This document shows positions 1 through 11,599 of a DNA stretch of 64,000 bases, piece after piece. The stretch is from Citrus sinensis. Lineage: Eukaryota > Streptophyta > Magnoliopsida > Sapindales > Rutaceae. Each line of letters opens with the position of its first letter. Within the stretch, counting starts at the first letter, position 1. The notes beneath the pieces were generated by a model that worked only from the letters and a program-made list of their open reading frames with translations, did no database searches and was not told the DNA's origin. The translations under genes were made by a program, and so were the position numbers. The stretch covers positions 23,380,501 to 23,444,500 of the forward strand of contig NC_068561.1 in NCBI RefSeq assembly GCF_022201045.2, in the 5' to 3' direction.

Positions 1-3000
1 AATTTGCACCTTTTTAAATTTTTTGCTGCCATTTGAATGTTAATTTAATAGAGGTTTTTGAAGATTAAAAAATTTATTTTGCCTCTATCAGCACAAGTTC
101 AAAATTTTGGACTTTGGGGGAGTAGAGGTTAAAAAGTGTTTTTCAAATGTTAAAATATTTAAAATATTATTTACTTTTTTTGATGATTTGCTTTCATTCA
201 TTTCTTAATATAACTTGTTTATTAAAGTAATTTTATAATTTTTACTCAAAAATTTTGTTGACAAAAAAATAAATAATTTTTCTTTGTGTAAAAAACTCTA
301 CTAAAAAAAACTATACTCAACTAAGTTCTATGCTAAAGCTGCAAACGGGAGCCTAAGTGTAAAATATCTAAATTTCATTCATCATTTACAGTAATAACTT
401 ATGTTGATAATCCACTATTTATATGATATGAAACTTACCGTATGCTTTTTTTATTTTTTTTGTTTTGAAGTTGTTAAATTTCAAGATCAACATTATGTTG
501 TTTTCCTATAAGTGAATTTATTGTTGTTGTTGGCTTTTTTTTTTTTGGGTGAAATTTTTAAAAGACTCTTCTGTCTATTTCGACTGAGTATTATATGTAG
601 AGGCATTTTCCATTTTTCCCTAAATATTTGTGTAGGAGAAATTTGATTTTTTTTTTAAAAAAAAAAATTATAAGAAAGTGAAAATCTTTCATTTATTTAA
701 CACTTCGAATGTATTCATAACTTCTGCTGGCATTGTTTCCAGCCAAACAGCAGATGTATGGAGAGATATAATCTTGAAATCTCCATTTTGCTTACCCACG
801 AAGTGTTTCGAATGGTGTCAAAATCATAACAAATAATAAAACATTGAAAGCGCAGCCAAATAATCCAAAATACAATAAATATTAAAACAATGATGCCTGC
901 ATACCCCTGCGTCCCAGTTCTTCCAATTAGATGATGTTATTAGCTAATCAATTTGAAGGGGTCCCAGTAAACATAATGTTGCCATATTGAAATATATTCA
1001 CTAATAGATATATTTTGTTTATTAATCACGAAATCTATCTTTTAATTATCGAAGATTTTGTATGGATACTGCATGAAAGACATCGATTTTTGTCTCAAGT
1101 CGTGGCTTATCCGATTATTCTGACCAAATCTTAGCAATTAATTAACTTGTATCATCAATTAGAGGCCCCTTCTTTTTTGATAAGATCAATTCGGGGCGTT
1201 TGACATGATTTTTTTTTTTTTGTCTCGTTTGAGCGCACATTTTTTATTTGGTTTCACATTACATCGTTGAAATTTGAAAACAAATAATTTATGGTCAAAC
1301 CGTAAAAATATTTTTCATCAATTACCCGGAAGTACCTTTGTATGTGGACAAAAAAGGCAGAGGAGGAAAAGAAACAAGGAAGCCGAAGGAAACCAAAATA
1401 ATAATTCCCCTCATTAAAAATATTGAGCTTATATGCTTTCTTTTCTTTTCTCTCTCGATGAGTATTTTCGACTCAGTTCCCGGGCAAGAATCAGACCACT
1501 TTGAAAAGGCCACTTTATAACCAAACTAATGTACGTCGGGTTTGTGTGGTTTGGTTCACGAGAGATTGACAGTGATAGTTGTTTTTCAATTAAATGTATT
1601 ATTTGTTGAATTTGGATAGCGTACTGTTCTTTGACATTTATTATTGTATTATTATTTAATAAATAGAACGAGTTTCTTTCCAACTCCCAACTCCTAAGGC
1701 CAAAGCATGAAAAAAAAACCACTATTGGCTGAGCCAATGGCGGTAATGGTACCTAAACTAGATGGCTGATCAATATGCTTTCTACTATTAATAATGAAAT
1801 AGTTGATTTACGAGGTAAGTTACATGAAGAAATGTGCAAAATTGAAGGCTTGGAGGTGGAACAATCATACGATGCATCTAATACGCTGGCTGCAGAAACA
1901 TGATTTATTTTGCGTGTTCTTTACCATGCCGGATCACGTCAAGAAAGGATGTGTCATTCAAATGCTTCGTTGTGGGATGTAATTCGATATCAGTTACAAT
2001 GTTAATCTTTGTGCTTGTGCTGATATGTTGCGATTTTGAACTTATCTATACAGTAAGTCACTTATCAACTAGTAGTCTAGTAATACTTGAACTTTTATAT
2101 GTGTTATGTATGATTTTTATTATCTGTTGCTGGAACTTCTGTTGTAGTGGAAATCATGTTGAACTTATCTATGCATTTTATATGTGCCCCTTGTATTAAG
2201 TTTTGTCGCTTTTGTATTTTAATTCATACAGAATTTATTGAAATCCAAAAAAAATTGTAATATTGTCAAACATGGCCTTCATTATTTATAATTATTACTA
2301 CTAATGTAATTGTTGTTGTTGTTGTTGTTAGTACTATTATTATAGGCAATAATTAACGAAGGATTTTTTAATAACTTACAACAGTCCATTTTCATTTCAA
2401 AATAAAATAAACACATGAATGAACATAAAATCTGTTTTGATTCATATTTCTATAATTCAAATAAACAACTTATTTTTATTTTCATTTATCATTCTCACTC
2501 TAACCGTTTGGTGAAGTGTGAACATCATTTATTGGCTTTGGGTAAACATACCATCATTAATTGCCTGTTCCAAGTCAAAGGCCTGGAGGCTCATGCTTCC
2601 TAGAGTGAGCACCGCCTGAGGCTGGCTTCACGGACCGGCGACCACCACCTGCTCCTGGCTCGACAACTGTCTCAATTAGTTGATCCCACCTGGACCATCA
2701 CCTTTTAATTTTTTGTTTTCGCCACCAGAGGTTGGATTCTGGACTTTGATCAACTTGAAAAGCGAATGATGATCAATAATAATACATCCCTCTAAACGGC
2801 AAGCGTGTTTAGCTTTACAAATGAAGGTATCATAGTTGAAAAATATTCCGTACACAATAATTTTTCGTCAAGAAAGTGACTCCAATGAAGGTCTTGAACC
2901 ATCTCAACCGTACTCCACCTACTTGACCCAAAAATTGCATCCTTGACTTAACAAGAAGTCATGCAGTAACATATGCTTAAAACAGAAAAGACATGTTTTC
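1..3000. other. intergenic DNA, no gene recognised
   Basis: This stretch is AT-rich with many homopolymer A and T tracts. The open frames on either strand are short, lack homology I recognise and have no coherent splice partners. A short GTT/TTG trinucleotide run lies near 2311-2330. A GC-richer patch at about 2590-2690 stands out from its surroundings but gives no recognisable protein. The last part, toward 3000, may hold the polyadenylation region of the minus-strand methyltransferase that follows. Confidence 0.6.
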
Positions 3001-3137
3001 AATTGTAGGATACAATGAATTCATCATCGCCAAGAAGTTGTGTGTTTTCCACTATCTCACTCTCTTGAAGGCCAACAAACATGAACTGAATCTGCAACAA
3101 AATCTAAAACTACAATCCACCCAAGACATAGCTAATT

Positions 3138-3219
3138 GATTTCAATTCCAAAGAAAGGCCCGAGTGGCAACATGAGATAATTTCAATTCCGAAGGAATGC
3201 CACAGTGGCAACACGAGAT
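3138..3219. repeat. 41-bp tandem duplication at the 3' end of the methyltransferase gene
   Basis: Two adjacent 41-bp units, 3179-3219 and 3138-3178, differ at a handful of positions. The first carries the last coding codons and the stop of the methyltransferase. The second repeats the same codons in what is now 3' UTR. The duplication leaves the protein unchanged because the stop lies inside the first unit. Confidence 0.85.
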
Positions 3220-6200
3220 CCCTCCGATCCACCAAACATGAAGGTTGGGTATGTGCGAACATGATTAAGGTAACGGAATGGAGGCTCCCTGCATGCTTCT
3301 TCATCTTTGATCTCATGTTCCTGGGACACACCAATCCTTCTTTGACTTAAATTTGACACTTCATGCACCAACTCATCTTTTGTACTGTTACACGATGTGA
3401 TCACCTACCAACATGATCAAAACAAGGAAAACAAGAGGTGAGTTAGCAAATCCCCAGAATGCAAGTATGACATTGTGTGTTATGCTTGGGATTTATCCAA
3501 GCAACTTCGTGTAAAATAGAAGGGTAATGATAATTACAAAACATAAAAAAGGTAGACCAAAGAGGCTCACCAATAATCCACCAGGAGCCACCAACTTTGA
3601 AACAGAATCCCAATACATGATCCTGAAAATGACAAACACAAGTTCACTTTTCACTATTTAGCAGTGTAATAGAAGTGCTGTATAGTTATCTATGAGATTC
3701 AAACAACACCAGGGTTGCTAACTCACAACCAGTTATGTGATTACCCAAAAAGAGAAAGATGATAATATACCTGTAACCAAGAAAACTATTGTTTACCTTT
3801 TGAGAGGACCATCAGGATGCAGTCCAATGGCATCTAAAGTCCCTTTATCCATGACAAGCTGAAATTGTCTTTCGAGCTTTGTGTCAAGAACATCATCAAC
3901 CTAAAACCAGCAGTGACAGAAATTCAAATGAAACGACCATCATACATATGTTCACTGAGCAATTGCTAAAAGATTAGGATACAAAAGGATAACGATTTTG
4001 TTATAAGTACTGAAAACGTACAGTCTGAGAACTCGTTCACACTGTTTGTGAACACAACTAAATTCAGCAAAACCATCAGATATTATATTCTTGCCTTATA
4101 ACTCAAAAAGATCAGCATCCCACAGTTCTCCTCAACTTATCAGGAACAACTTGAAAGTTTTATTCTTGGCTCTAACCAAAGATCAAGTTTGTTACACCTT
4201 TAGAGAAGAAAATGGCAACATTTATCTAAAAAGAAAAGTTTTGGATAGCCAACTCACATGCAAGATGGTCATCATGTAAATGCAAGAAATGAACTTTATA
4301 TTAAAAAAAAATAAAGTTAAACCAGGAGGTTTCAAGAAATAAGGCGAAATTCCCATAGATAAGCAAATATCTAATTCAAGGATACAAATCTGACTGTAAC
4401 ATCTAGGGGGAAAAAGGACAAAAGAATGATTCATTTTAAAAGAAAGCATTCATTTGATATATAGTAACCAATTTGATATAAATCAAATGTATAGTGCTCG
4501 TTTCTTTCTGACTTACAGATGAAATAAGTCAATATTTGCACCGAAATATTCATTACCAAAAATTTAATACAGGAAAATCCATCACGATTAGCAAGGCTTT
4601 GAGCAAGGTTTATTGCATCTTCACTATAATCAACTCCAGTTAAATCAGAGAACCTGAAAACAAATACACATCAATCTACTTGTTATTATAATATAATTTC
4701 CAGCAATATGTAACAGTACATCAAAATTTCAGACATTTCCAATGGACATTTCTTCCCAAACCAAGCCATTGATGCAACATTCAGAACTGTACTTTAATTT
4801 GCGAACATCCATTTTGTAGCATGTTCTTGTAAAACATTAATCACAAAAGTACTCCAATGACAAGTACTTTAATAGTAAATAAGTTGGAACGATATTACTG
4901 TTAAACCATTTAGTCTGAGACAATATCCCACTCCTACTAAATATGTGGATTGCAGGTCTTTTTCCACTCAAACAAACCACACACACCTCTCCACATATCA
5001 AAACATTCAACACACCACATGAAATATAGGAATTGTAAGCTTTCAAAATGCCACGTATGAGTTCTTCTTTTGCTTTGTCAATATCCCGCCTTAACCTAGA
5101 TCACTTTCTGAGCCCCTGTTATCTGATTAACTCTACTCCTACTTTAATCTTACAAACTACAGAGCATGTATATATCATGTTTCCATACAAAGAAACAATG
5201 GAGACGAATTTGCAAGTGAAATACTACATTGAACTATAAATTTCTTAGATCAATATACTACAAAATACCAGAACTATAGGCAAAATCTCAGTGTGTACCC
5301 CTGCTTGGAAAGTTCTTGAAGAAGCAGACCATTGCCAGTACCAATATCAAGTACACTCCAAGAAGACAAATACTTATCATTCTCTTCCACAGGCTCAGAC
5401 TTAAGATCTTCAACATGATTCAGCATGTGACCTTGTGATATGCTAATGCACAAGCTTTTTGTCCAAGAAGCAACAACATCCATGACATCAGCTCCAAACC
5501 TAATGAAAGGGGGCACGAGCCAAAAAAAAAGGTTTTGTAGAAAAGTAAGAGAGTTATGAATTTTACCTCCTCTGCTATTTCAAAGAGGATTCATTAAATA
5601 TTTACAAGTTCATCTGTTCTTGAGTTCAAACCAAGGTTATTTTCCTGAAAGTGAAGGCCGATTATACTCCAACAGACATAAGCAAACACAGCTTACATTC
5701 TGCTGTACAGATTCTAACGTTCTTATGATATTGCAAATTAGATAAAAGAAATCATCTCAATATGATGTTTAGTATATTGAGTGAGCAGTAATGTTCCACA
5801 GGCCGCAGAAAAGAGAAAACGCTCAGAACTGTTGGGTAGATGCATTTTATTCAAAGATGTAAGAAGCTGCGGGATAGCCTCCGCGAATTTTAATTTCCCA
5901 ATTTACTGAAACCCAACAACTATACTTAAGTATGAACTACAGTCTTAAACTTGATATATTTCCTTCATTCATAAACTTCATTCTTTTAAGTCTAAACATT
6001 TGGCCAGAATAACTTTTAAAGCTGCATTTCAGAGTGCTTCGATAGAAAGGCCTTTCAAAAGTTTATTGCTTTAGATACTATAACGGAGACAAGTTCGACT
6101 GTAAAGACCCCAGTGCTTACCAAACTTCACCAGCATGGCCATGTTCACGAAAATTAGCCAACTCATCTGCGTAAGCAGAATCCCAGTAACTCTGAAGACC

Positions 6201-6857
6201 TAACATTGATGCCATCCCTTCTGGATCTGGCTCCTCCTTGTCAGAACTATACACAATGGACACAACAATCAGCACATACATCAAGTGCCAAGTTACAAGG
6301 ACTAGAATATAAGCATTGAAATTTCAGCTCTTTTGCCAATCACAGACCCCAAACAAATCATATGATTCTACACAGCTACTTCTCTAGAAGTAAATCACTT
6401 TCATGTCTCTTATTCTTTCTTGTAAATATATTAGTTCTACAACTCATTATTAAGACAGAGAACATTTCAAAACGCAAACGTTCAAATTTTTAAGAAAAAA
6501 ATCAATAAATCAATTGCAAATTAAAAACTAGTGGCGCACAACAGACAGCCTAATTCATTGTAATCTTTTTATATCTCGGGGAACCAAACAGTTTTTTTAT
6601 TTTTTCCCGAAAGAATGAGATTCACACTTGTAATCAGAATTAGCGCGGAAGTTTGCGGCGGAGGAGAGGGCCTCAGCGGCATCGGCGTGGCGCTGATCAT
6701 CGTCGAGAGTGCTTCCATACTCGCTCTTTATTGACCACGAGTCCGCAGCGACTGACCGCTCGTCGTCAGACACTAGATCGCCCGCGACGCGGACCTGCTG
6801 CGGCGGCTGTTGCGGCGAAACCTCGGGTTCTTCCGGCGGCAATCGGAATCCGGCCAT
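3183..6857 (-). CDS. eEF1A-type protein-lysine methyltransferase (METTL10/EFM4-like)
   Basis: Seven exons read on the minus strand: 6857-6628, 6246-6121, 5499-5299, 4653-4557, 3900-3797, 3622-3571 and 3404-3183. They join in phase to about 343 residues. The N-terminus (about 75 aa) is acidic and low-complexity. The core is a class I SAM-dependent methyltransferase: the nucleotide-binding loop VLDIGTGNG is in exon 3 and the following acidic strand GVDYS is in exon 4. The segment LVMDKGTLDAIGL is the family's post-II region, with DKGTLDA typical of METTL10/EFM4 enzymes that methylate a lysine of elongation factor 1A. The start is the first ATG, at 6857. All introns are GT-AG. The end of the reading frame lies in a tandem duplication (see 3138-3219). 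The substrate is inferred from family; the protein is probably cytosolic. Confidence 0.88.
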
Positions 6858-7643
6858 TACGATGCGTTTCGCAGAACGGACTTTATGTGGACTGTTTTAG
6901 CAACGATTGGCAAATGGCGTCTTCTCAATTTTGACCGCCTTTTGGTATTGGATGACGTGACAGCTATCGGACCTTCGGATAAAATTTTAGGGTGAATTTC
7001 AATTAGCTCCTTTATGTTTACTCTAAATATTAATTGGTGAAAAATGTTTTTTGCCCTTTTATTTGAGCGGAATTTATCCAAAATGAAAATGTTAATTAAA
7101 AAAAAAAAGTAGTCAACGAGTGCATTAAACTGAATCCGAAAGAATGTATTCCGAGACCTGAATGAAGAAGTGTCGTCTAACGTGGCATTTATCGAGTGAA
7201 TGTTGATCTTTCTTAATTTTTAATTTATTATTACCTTTCGTCTAATGTAAAAAACATTATTTATCATCGAATTTTAAAAATAAACTTTTAAGACAATTAA
7301 ATGATAGTTTTATTGTTTCTAATTAAGCAGATTTCCTTATTGGTCTAGTATTTTTTTACAATGCCATTTGATATAAACTAAAAGTAAAAATTATCTTGCT
7401 AAACAGAAAAATTAATACAAATAAATATCGACTGTACAATAACATAAGCTCTTTAAACAAACTGATGTTATATGAAAGTATAACTAATTTGGATCAAAGT
7501 CATTACACATAATGAGAATAAATAATATGAATGACAATAATTAAATAATATCATGTCCATTAATTTTTATAAGGAGTTTGTTTTTCCTCAACATTCACCT
7601 ATCAATATTCTTAATTTTAATAAGTAAGATAAGATATAAACAA

Positions 7644-7678
<35 letters not shown>

Positions 7679-8198
7679 TCTAGCTAAAGCTGACAAATAA
7701 ATAAAAAATTGTGATAATAAAAAATATATAAATTACATAAAAATTTCATTAAATTTTATAAAAATATACACTTAATTTCGATATTAAGCCTTTTTTTCCC
7801 CAAAAGAATGGTAATAATATGGGAAGAAAAGAGGCGCTTTCAGAAAAAAATTTTCCAAGCCGTGCGTGCACGCAAATATTATAAATTCAAAATTACAATT
7901 CAAGTGTTCTTGTTTGTTTCTAAATTCTTATATCCCGATCAAAAGCGACGAAGGAAAAGAATGGTCTTATTTCCTTTGTTCCTCATTCCTGCTTGGCATA
8001 GGATTTTAATTAGAATATATTAATTCTTAGCTAGACTCCTTAGTGATTGCAAAAATAATAAATGAATAAAAAAACCTCACGGGAAAAGGACAGGAAAATC
8101 AAATCCAAAAGAAGACAAGATTAGAAATATGTCCATTTAATTATACATTCATCACTTGCGCATTCAAGATTACAAGATTACTTGTTCATGCAATTGCA
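6858..8198. other. intergenic region between divergent genes
   Basis: This is the likely 5' flank of both the minus-strand methyltransferase and the plus-strand exonuclease. It is strongly AT-rich, especially 7200-7800. It holds an AT dinucleotide microsatellite at 7646-7675. I see no coding exon and no clear TATA box that I would assign to either gene. Confidence 0.6.
7646..7675. repeat. AT dinucleotide microsatellite
   Basis: Fifteen uninterrupted AT units lie in the 5' region shared by two divergent genes. Such tracts usually vary in length between individuals. Confidence 0.95.
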
Positions 8199-8957
8199 AT
8201 GGCAATCGCGATTGAGCTTAGAGAAGTTTGTCCGAATCCATTCCGAATAATAAAATTGCCTAATGGTCTTTGGAAGGTCCGTTTCTGGAATGATGACATC
8301 GAAGCAACGGTGACTCCAAAAGCTGGAACAGCGGAGTTCTGGATAAGGGAGATATGCTACCATCATCGTCGTAGAATTAACAAACAAGAACTCGTAGTGG
8401 GGCTAGACACGGAATGGTGCTTGCCTTCCTCTGAGAACGGTCATCAGAAAGTGGCCGTCCTTCAGCTCTGCGTTGGGAGGAGATGCTTGGTGTTTCAACC
8501 GTGTCACAACTATGGAATCCCCTCAGCTCTTGTGGAGTTTCTTGGAGATAAAAGGATCACGTTTGTGGGAAAAGAAGTTGCGGCTGACGCCACAAAGCTG
8601 CTTCAAGATTATGGACTGCTTGTGGCAAATGTAAGGGATGTTTCCCGTATGGCTGCCAACAAATACGAGGACCCTGTGTATTTAAGATTTGGGCTAAGTA
8701 AACTAGTGTTTAATATTTTAAACGTTGGCATGGAAAAGCCTAGAGAAATTACAATGAGCGAATGGGATAGGGAGGTGCTGAGCGAGAAACAGATTCAGCA
8801 TGCAGCCATTGATGGGTTTGTTTCGTGTACGTTGGGTGTTGTACTGATGAAGTCCGTCAAGCAGAAACAGAAGAGGAGAATGAGGAAGAAAAGTAAAAAA
8901 GCTTCATTCCAAATCGAAAGGGAAGTAGAGAAGCAGGCATTATTAATTAAGAAATAG
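8199..8957 (+). CDS. Werner syndrome-like 3'-5' exonuclease domain protein (DEDD family)
   Basis: A single-exon frame of 252 aa starting at ATG 8199. Residues about 65-215 form an RNase-D/WRN-type exonuclease fold. Exo I is GLDTEW, with Asp70 and Glu72. Exo II is in TFVGKEVAADATKL, with Asp130. Exo III is QHAAIDGFVS, with Asp205. In active DEDDy enzymes the residue four before the last Asp is Tyr; here it is His201. The His sits one residue closer to Asp than the His of DEDDh enzymes, so neither standard arrangement is present. The C-terminus (about 215-252) is very basic, rich in Lys and Arg, suggesting nucleic acid binding or nuclear targeting. Plants have many small single-domain paralogues of this kind. 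Catalytic activity is uncertain. Confidence 0.85.
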   Translation: MAIAIELREVCPNPFRIIKLPNGLWKVRFWNDDIEATVTPKAGTAEFWIREICYHHRRRINKQELVVGLDTEWCLPSSENGHQKVAVLQLCVGRRCLVFQPCHNYGIPSALVEFLGDKRITFVGKEVAADATKLLQDYGLLVANVRDVSRMAANKYEDPVYLRFGLSKLVFNILNVGMEKPREITMSEWDREVLSEKQIQHAAIDGFVSCTLGVVLMKSVKQKQKRRMRKKSKKASFQIEREVEKQALLIKK

Positions 8958-9017
8958 ATTAGAGTTTAATTTGTCTTTCTGTTTTTTTTTTTTTAAAGTA
9001 GAGAAGCAGGCATTATT
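8923..9017. repeat. 22-bp direct repeat spanning the stop of the exonuclease gene
   Basis: The 22 bases at 8923-8944, coding for residues near the C-terminus, recur exactly at 8996-9017 about 40 bases after the stop. AT-rich sequence and a T tract lie between. This looks like a small segmental copy of the gene end into its own 3' UTR. Confidence 0.8.
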
Positions 9018-9252
9018 TCTTTTTTGTTTTGGAAGTGTTGTTAATTAATTAATAGATTTTTTTCTTTTTTAATCTTAAGTGCAGAAGTTAATTAGTCTTT
9101 TTAGTCATATTAATCTCCTGCTTCATTATGGAGATACAATTTTGAAAGAGACTTAAAAAATAGTTTATAGCCTACAAACTCTACGACAATAACATGTAAC
9201 AAATTGATATTCACTCAAGCTGATGAAATTTATGAATATTCTTTATTAATTA

Positions 9253-9605
9253 TCAGTTGATAGTGATGCTCCTGATCAGCAGGACGAATAAATTAACCTT
9301 ATTGCTGTCTTTGATTTGATCAAAGACGAATGAATTCTCAGCATATTTTGCGGTGAAATAGTTGAATAGTTGATCCACAAACTCACTTCCAAAATGTTTT
9401 TCGACAAGTCCCTCAAGGGGACAGCTCTAATCTGTAAGGTTACAGATTCGGCAGAGAGTTTCAAGTGCTTCATGGGAGTATCAAGCAATTTGTCTATTCT
9501 CTCAATTGCTGAAACATTCACTCCTCTCTGTAATGGACTTCGGTTCCTTTGAGGTTGGGCAGTACATAAAGGAGTCCATTTTTTCTTCATTAATTAATCC
9601 CCGCC
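9253..9605 (-). pseudogene. SABATH methyltransferase, orphan last exon (broken)
   Basis: Read on the minus strand, this is the third-exon region of a SABATH methyltransferase. It begins with an AG acceptor context and GLINEEKMDSF, and ends with VNLFVLL and a stop at 9253. The closest match in the window is the last exon of the gene at 18359-19790, for example IRAV...KHFGSEFVDQLFNYF. The frame is broken at least twice: once near the middle of the exon, and once after IRAV (about 9415), where a one-base loss shifts the frame. No first or second exon is present on the 5' side before the next intact gene. It is a truncated relic of the tandem cluster. Confidence 0.8.
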
Positions 9606-10092
9606 AATAATGACATTAAAACAAAAAATTTGGAAACTTTGAGAAAAATGATCACAGCCTCTTATTATATCTGTCGAAATTAATCATTTGTCCTATCATG
9701 TTTTAAAGTCTATCAAAATTTACTCATTGTTGAAAAATATTTTGTTAACTTTTCAGCTTTTTTTTGTGTCCTAAACAGTATATGTTCTCTTGGATCGTGA
9801 AAATTGCAGCCATTTTTCAATAAGAGTACTTGCGACTAACTAATTTGCTGTCAAGTGTCAACGACTCAATGGACGAACTACGTCCTTATTAAATAGCAAC
9901 CAGGATGTTATTATAAAATTCTGAAAGAAAAATTATTAGGGATCACAACAGAAAACAACGGAAAATGAAATTGTCGTACAAGCATTGAAACTGAAACAAT
10001 TAAGTATTAGGGAAACAGAAACACCGACGCCATATTTAGCACATAAACGAAACTTGGGTTCTAAAATTCTGCGGCGTAGAGTTGATATCTAA
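9606..10092. other. short spacer, nothing recognised
   Basis: AT-rich spacer between the orphan SABATH exon and the first intact SABATH gene. It presumably includes that gene's 3' UTR. No coding signal seen. Confidence 0.5.
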
Positions 10093-11506
10093 TCAATTTC
10101 GCCTGAGTAGAACAAATAATTCAATCTTGCCCTGTGTTTTCCCATCGCAGATGGAGCTCATATTTTCTGCAAGCTTTGTGGAGTAATAGTTGAAAATGCG
10201 ATCCACAAACTGGTATCCAAAGTGCTGGCCGACGAGCCCCCCAAAGGCAGCTCGTGATAGCGAGGCCCAAAATTCAGCCGAGTATACCATGTGCACTAAC
10301 GGATGTGTAAAGGTATTCATTATCTCAATGCTGAAGTTTTTGTTTCTCTTTATATGGCCCATTAACTCCCCAAGAAATGGATAGTACATAGGCACATTGA
10401 AGGAATCCACTTTTTCTTCAGCAATTAATCCCTGCAAATAATATATTAATATAAACAAGTAACAATTAATTAATTGGGATGTGATCATGATCATCAGAAA
10501 TAAAGACCTATGTCCTATATATTACATATATGTAGGTGTGTGTTCTTGCTTACCATATTGGCCAAGTCATAGAGGCAAGAGCCTAGATAATCAAAATTTG
10601 TACCCTCAGGAGTACTGAACATAGGGATCCCATCTCTTATTGTAGGTGTTAGAAGGAGTAACAATCCCCCAGGCACAAGTTCTTGAGCTCTAGCATTTAG
10701 AAAGGACTCAATGTCATTCTTAAACTGAGCTGAATACGCTTCAGCAACTTCTTTCTCAAATCCTGAGCAGAGTATATGGCCTCTATTCCACGCAGGAGAG
10801 TTACTATTCGTAATTTCTTTGGGAATCTTGGAGAGCCACGGAAGGGCATTGGATGTGTGTGCAACATGTAGAGACGACTCAGGAAACAAGCGGCCGTGAA
10901 AAGAGCCCGGCACTCCGGTCGCAAAGTATTTTTGGGAGAGAGGGACGGATTTGAAGAGAGTGTTGAAGTCATTGTTGGAGTGATCATTAAAGAAAACTTG
11001 GAATTCTAGGCCTGAAGGGTTGTCGTGTTCGCATTCACAATCATCTTGGTACTTAATTAGCTCTATGGCTTCTATAATATTTTGCATGGCAATGAACGTG
11101 TTAGGTCCAGTTGAGCAGCCTAAATCAGCAATCTTAAATGTGCTGGAGGTGTCTAGTCTCAGGCTTTTCAGGTCAAGCGTTTTGCGGATGCCTGCAGCGA
11201 TCATTCCCTTTGAACCATTCACGATTGCCTCCTAGCAGCCATATATAATTAAGCCCGAGCGTCAGATTTAGTGAAAAACAATGCAATTGATGACAAAATT
11301 AAGATGTCAAATTAATGGAATATCTAAACAATGAAAGAAATTAATGGAAAGCTTAGTAACATAGCTAGTCAGAGATTAACCCTGAATTGACTAGCAGCAA
11401 CAGATACCTGGTAGATAGAATTCTTAGCATAGCTGTGAGGTCCGTCTCCCCCAACCATGGGGTATGCCTCGGGCGAAATATTGGAGACGAATGTGTTATG
11501 AACCAT
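10093..11506 (-). CDS. SABATH family SAM-dependent carboxyl methyltransferase, copy 1
   Basis: Three exons on the minus strand: 11506-11408, 11231-10554 and 10431-10093, with all junctions in phase 0, giving 371 aa. The first exon carries the family N-terminal motif GGDGPHSYAKNSIYQ, whose last residues line the SAM and substrate sites. Exon 2 has the SAM-binding loop IADLGCSTGPNTF, the acidic loop FFNDHSNNDFN, and the VPGSFHGRLFP segment leading to the substrate-pocket stretch ALPWLS. SABATH enzymes methylate carboxyl groups (or ring nitrogens) of small metabolites such as salicylate, jasmonate, benzoate or loganate. The overall look resembles the At5g37990/loganic-acid-type branch. The pocket position that is His in salicylate methyltransferase is Pro here, so the substrate cannot be named. 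It is the first of three tandem genes and has a TATA-like box 50 bp upstream. Confidence 0.92.
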
Positions 11507-11554
11507 TTTCTCTTAATCTCTCTACAATATACTAAACGATTACTATGTGCCTGC

Positions 11555-11561
11555 ATTTATA
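11555..11561 (-). promoter_or_regulatory. TATA box of SABATH copy 1
   Basis: TATAAAT on the minus strand, about 50 bp before the ATG at 11506. This predicts a very short 5' leader, which is usual for SABATH genes. Confidence 0.55.
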
Positions 11562-11599
11562 GCCATTATGGTATATCATTGTCATAACAAGTAGCACGA

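Noticed and set aside
1322-1737. Overlapping short frames on both strands
   Set aside because: Low-complexity composition, no family signature and no neighbouring exons in phase.
2580-2700. GC-rich patch that could be an exon
   Set aside because: It is open only over a short distance, with no convincing acceptor/donor pair and no recognised protein.
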